Origin: Istiophorus platypterus
Taxonomy: Eukaryota > Chordata > Actinopteri > Istiophoriformes > Istiophoridae
Direction: 5' to 3'
Assembly: GCA_016859345.1 (NCBI GenBank)
Contig: CM029131.1
Location: forward strand, 6,532,320-6,596,319
DNA: 64,000 nucleotides
The translations under genes and the position numbers were made by a program. Under the pieces are notes generated by a model. The model made no database searches and had not been told where the DNA came from. It worked only from the letters and a program-made list of their open reading frames with translations. Below, piece after piece: positions 59,745-64,000 of the stretch. Position 1 is the stretch's first letter, and each line of letters opens with the position of its first letter.

Positions 59745-62110
59745 AACATCACACTAAGCTGTAATGACTACTGTCTTGTTTCCCTACCAACCTGGTCTGT
59801 TTTGGTTGCTGCAGCGATGGCAGAAACCTGTTCATTAACCACCTTTCCAGGGGCATGAGGGCTGATAACAATGTCCCATTGTCCAGTCTTTGCATGACGA
59901 GAACAGGCAAACAGAGACAACATGAGCCGGGAGTATTATTAATGGACTTAAAGAACAATGGTTTTATTATCACCCCAGGAATATGTGACTGTCTTGGGAT
60001 CCTTCGTTACCTCCACAAAGGCAAAACACCCGCACCAGTACAACCTGATATCCCAGTGTTTAGCTCAAGCAGCGCAAGATATTCAGTGTTTCTGACAGGT
60101 CGAGATATTCAGGCATAAAGCATCAGCAGACGTGATATATTAAAGGAGAAGGTTTACATTTTCAAGTAACATATTGTGTTTCTTTTAGTAGAGACTTACA
60201 AGAACATGCATAGTGTAAATTTAGCTCATAGAAAACATAGCAAAAATATGACCTTTTTACTTTTCACATTTTCTTTGTTGTTATGACATAAAGAGCGGAG
60301 TGTTTATTGGGTCATACAACTCCCTCATTGCAGTATGCATCCAAGATTTATCTAGCAAGTTGATACTGCTGCAACAACGGCCTCTTTAAAGCTCATATGC
60401 CTGTGGACTTGTGAGGTCAGCCTGCTTCAAAAGAAGGGCTTTGAAGTTGTCCGCCATATGGGATGCTGAGATGAAATTCAGATCACCAGCTGCATGGAGG
60501 ACTGTCAGATTAGCTCAGGGAGCACTTCATTTTGATCAGCTCTTTGGCTGTTCAATACAGGCGTCACGAAGGCTTTGTAAGGGCCAAACATGGAGACCAC
60601 AACGTCATTCCTAAGCAAATGCCAACAGTCTTTTTGCTGTCAGCGCCACCACGGTTAACTTTTGTGTGGTTGTCTGTTTCAATGAAAACAGAGGAAAACA
60701 TTCCTCAGGCTTTCTTAGGCAGAGCAAGGAGAAAAGATTTATTAAAAGCCTTTATTTAGTTGGGTATAATGTTTAAAACATTGGCCAGTTTTGACCTTAC
60801 AAGGTCTTCATCTTGGCAGAAATAATAAAAATAAGATTGTCTAAATCTGGTTCTCTGCACAGCTAATACACTGGTTGTGAACACAAATTATACATACATT
60901 GTCTCCACCAACTCCTGAGTGAAATATTTAGCTCTTCACTGTGATCACTAGGTAGTTGTTAACTTGCTAAGCAGGAAGTGTATGGCGGCTCCATAGAGCT
61001 GAGGGGAACGGTAGAGTCGTAGTTTATTTTTCTGTGGGTCCGTTAATAAGAGCGGCACATCATGTATGTGCCAGCATCAATCACTGTCGACCAGTACAGT
61101 TCTTGATAATCCAAGCTACACTGTAACAGCTTCATATCTGTATTAATTGACACGAGCCAGCAACACTCCGTTAAAAACAAGCTGGGGAGTCGCCCTTCCC
61201 ATAGCACCACAAATTATAAAATGAGGCTTAATAAGAAGCATATGGAAAAGTGATATGAAGCTTTAACTGGCTTTTACACTCTCTCATTCATATGTACACC
61301 ACATCATAATCAAATCCCTGCTGAAAGTAACAATGCCTGTTTCCAAATTCAACACTTGCTTACAAAGCACATGTTGACACTGGTGCCAGACCGCTGTGGG
61401 CCAGCAGGCATTACCAGCTCCAGTCACACATACACATAGACACGTGCTTTTCTTCACACCATAGCATGATATTCGTTAGCAGAAATTGTTTTTTTCATGA
61501 ATTATGAGCTGTTATTTAACAAGTTCTCATCTGTTTGCAGCCCCCTGTTGTGAGCAACAAAAGCTGGAATACTATGGCATATACAACATTATGTGTTAAA
61601 TGTACATACGCAAAAGTGTGTTGCACATACACAAAAAAATTACACCGTGCCATCTGCATTTATTCACTAATGCACAACAGACATTTGCCAACCCTCATGT
61701 ATTTTACTGTATTTTCATATTAGGGGGCTCAAATGCTGTCTCTCTCTATATATATAATATGAAAAGAAATACTCTCAGTTAATCTATGCAACAGCAGTGA
61801 CCCTCATGCAAAACTGCTGTTAAAGCAGGATGTAGTTAGGTGCCACAGCTCTGTGTGGCCATTCTTTTGTCACAGGTCTACAGGTGCAGCTGATCCTGGA
61901 GAAACACAGAGCAATCATTTTAGCCAGGAAATGATTTAAAGCCATGAAGCTGGCCGTGGAGGAAGGAGAGATGGGATTGATATCTCACTCAACGTCTGAC
62001 TCAGAGCACTCAGCACTGTTTGATATTACAGGTGGACTGGGACACCCAGTGGAGTCGTATGTCCACTGCTGACCCTGCAGGTCTTGCCAGAGGTAGTGAT
62101 GGTGAAATCT
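59745..62110. other. Putative intron, no further exon accepted
   Basis: Unique sequence. 59800-60110 and 60400-60760 are dense repeat-free islands. TTGACCTTACAAGGTCTTCA near 60790 resembles a word found in fish retroposons. A minus-strand CTCF-like word lies at 61537. An acceptor-like CTTTTGTCACAG at 61875 precedes an open frame ending in a stop at 61932; considered under rejected items. Confidence 0.3.
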
Positions 62111-62254
<144 letters not shown>

Positions 62255-62366
62255 TGAGATCGAGTATATGAGGATAAAATCCAGTGAGAGAAGTTTGCAA
62301 AAGAAAATGTAACCCAGGCATTGGGAATACTTATCCAGCTGCATGAGAGCATCCCTTTAACTATGA

Positions 62367-62370
<4 letters not shown>

Positions 62371-62429
<59 letters not shown>

Positions 62430-62437
62430 ACGCACGC
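62371..62437. repeat. (TG)n microsatellite with (CGCA)n end
   Basis: About 56 bases of TG followed by CGCACGCACGC. It lies about 120 bases after the previous long tract. Confidence 0.98.
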
Positions 62438-62838
62438 TTGGACCCCTAGTTTAATATCTATGGTATATTCATTACTGTTGAATACTGTGAATCGAGATCC
62501 CGGTATTTCCTGGTAATTCCTACCAAATTTGCTCAATTTTCTGCTGAGCTTTTTTAGCTTGTGTGTGCTTAAGTGTCTACTCCACTCCTTAATACACATT
62601 ACGTTATTCAAATGACGTAGTGGTGGAGTATAAATGAGGGCCAGGAATGGAGAGATGGGAGGGATCTAGATCATTTCAAGCAAACGAGATCAGTGATGGG
62701 TATAGGCCAGAAGGTGCTGTGGAAAGAAACCCAAGGAGTGAGACTTAGGCTGGGGGAATCATACCTTCATCATGAGGAAAAATGAAACCAAGTTAAATTA
62801 ACATCATAACAACATAGCCCGCAATAACTATGTTTTTA

Positions 62839-62900
62839 GCCACTTGGGGGCAGCAGAAACAAGCATGACATTTAATCACCTTAGTTAATAGAGTGAACTT
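62839..62900. repeat. Short dispersed repeat, copy 2, with a CTCF-like word
   Basis: GCCACTTGGGGGCAGCAG, AAACAA and CACCTTAGTTAAT parallel the copy at 20764. The G-run word matches the CTCF core well except for T in place of A before the G-run. Confidence 0.5.
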
Positions 62901-62904
62901 GTTA

Positions 62905-64000
62905 GCAAACAGTCACCTGTTCACATGTTAAGCAGATATGAAAACATGAGGATTCATTTGGTGTTTGGCATTGCTAGTCTGCTTTTCACCCTTGTTTTAA
63001 ATCTGCTTTGGTCTCCACCATCTCCTGAGGGGGGAGTATCTGACTCTTTAGCAGCTACATGCTTCACTTTGTTTATTTGTGGAAATCTTCTTTTCCTCCT
63101 GGAAACAGGTGCTGTATTCCCCTGAAGTGACTGTTAAAACATCGAAGGGCCCACTTTCAACACTAATATCTATTTTCCACACACACTTTGCCTACTACCT
63201 ACGTGCAGCACTATATCTCCATATACTGTGTGTGTGTTTAAAGTGCAGAGAGACTTCAAAATGAGAAATACAAGGTGTTAGAGACACTATTAAGAAGTGG
63301 TCTTTCTCTGCACATACATGTTACATAAGGCTAAAACTACCATAGCCCCTCTCAAACTATCAATGACCCAGTGGGTTACATAACAACAGTGTGTGTACGT
63401 GTGTGTGGAGACAGGACAGAGAGAGTGAAAAGAGAAAAGAGAGCGAGACAGCTATGGAGTGAAACAGTATATTAACCGCCAGAAACAAAAGCACACAGTG
63501 TTCAGTATTGACCCGCTTGTGTGCTTCAGTGATTTCAGCGGCTTGATGTTTGTACCTCTTGGCCTCGGTATATCCATGTGAACTCCGCGGCACACACACA
63601 CTGGGTCGGGTCAGCCTCTTGTTACTGGCATGGAAACAAAAGAGATCTAATAGCATTTTCGAATGGTGAGAGTAATCATCTGCAGATAAATGTTCAGTGT
63701 ATATGTAGCTCACCAAACACCTGCTGAGCGGTGAATGTTTCCCTGGAAAAATCCTCTGATGCCCAGGACGAGATATTTTTTATACTTACAGCTGCATCAG
63801 AAGTCTGTCTGGGTAAAAGAAGAAAACTGAATAGATAACATAAGCATTATTTGGAAACTCTTAAAATGTGTCACTGTAACTTAAAATTTCCTTTTTTTCA
63901 ATATTTAACTATATCTAACTTTAGGCAAATGCTTAAAGGTTTAGTGTCAAGCTATAAGGCTGTAGTTCCTAAAAGTGAATGTTGCAGCTATATTCAATTT
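62905..64000. other. No gene seen to the end of the window
   Basis: AT-rich unique sequence. A frame at 62925-63125 has a hydrophobic start but no splice or leader context, and 63360-63716 (minus) is unsupported. If the gene model is right, the next exons lie beyond 64000. Confidence 0.3.

Noticed and set aside
61876..61934. Acceptor CTTTTGTCACAG and a short terminal frame ending ILEKHRAIILARK and stop
   Set aside because: Entry phase 1 does not fit the favoured exit phase 0 of the 59693 exon; it fits only the alternative frame. Kept as a possibility, not annotated.

Overview
The window looks like nuclear DNA of a teleost fish, probably a percomorph. The base composition is AT-leaning, there are no compact intron-less genes, (GT)n/(CA)n microsatellites are very frequent, and there are several dispersed repeats of types common in fish genomes. 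These include a repeat with the core GTTAGCTTAGCTTAGCATAAAG-type motif, a hAT-like repeat starting GGGCAGCAACTAA, a MITE bounded by CAGTGGAGGGAA, and an L2-type LINE tail with GCTGGGATA and a GGATGGATG end. I recognised these families from memory of fish genomes, not from a database search. Nothing bacterial, viral or organellar is visible: no operons, no CRISPR, no rRNA and no tRNA that I could find.

About 1-45.3 kb: I see no gene here that I can name. It reads as a long intergenic or intronic stretch with alternating CpG-rich patches (about 1-250, 880-1110, 1960-2160, 3190-3310, 22.05-22.22 kb, 23.39-23.90 kb), simple repeats, transposon remnants, and islands of complex unique sequence that resemble conserved non-coding elements, although conservation cannot be tested here. 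Two exon-like segments with good splice signals and open frames occur: plus strand 21981-22221 and minus strand 18861-18975. Neither can be assigned to a gene. A strong CTCF-like motif lies at 23751.

About 45.36-45.81 kb: this is the most gene-like place in the window. Three inverted CCAAT boxes (ATTGG) are followed by a TATAAA-like stretch, a YY1-type AAAGATGGCGGA element that is also a start codon with a splice donor 14 nt later, and then a second ATG opening a 38-codon frame that ends at another donor. I read this as the promoter and 5' exon(s) of an unidentified plus-strand gene. Two downstream segments with acceptor and donor signals (49568-49610 and 59693-59741) join to it in a consistent reading phase, giving a tentative three-exon 5' gene model whose remaining exons would lie beyond the window. 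I do not recognise the protein.

About 45.8-64 kb: this would be intronic under that model. It holds more microsatellites, including two very long (GT)n tracts about 120 bp apart at 62.1-62.44 kb. It also holds a large imperfect inverted repeat (55517-55972 against 56706-57169) whose loop contains a second, nearly perfect 25-bp-arm hairpin, and a short interstitial telomere-type CCCTAA array at 57.68 kb. The window appears to be the regulatory flank and first introns of one gene, not a multi-gene system. I did not find a convincing new biological system. The inverted repeat, the promoter/first-exon region and the orphan exon-like segments are what deserve a second look.
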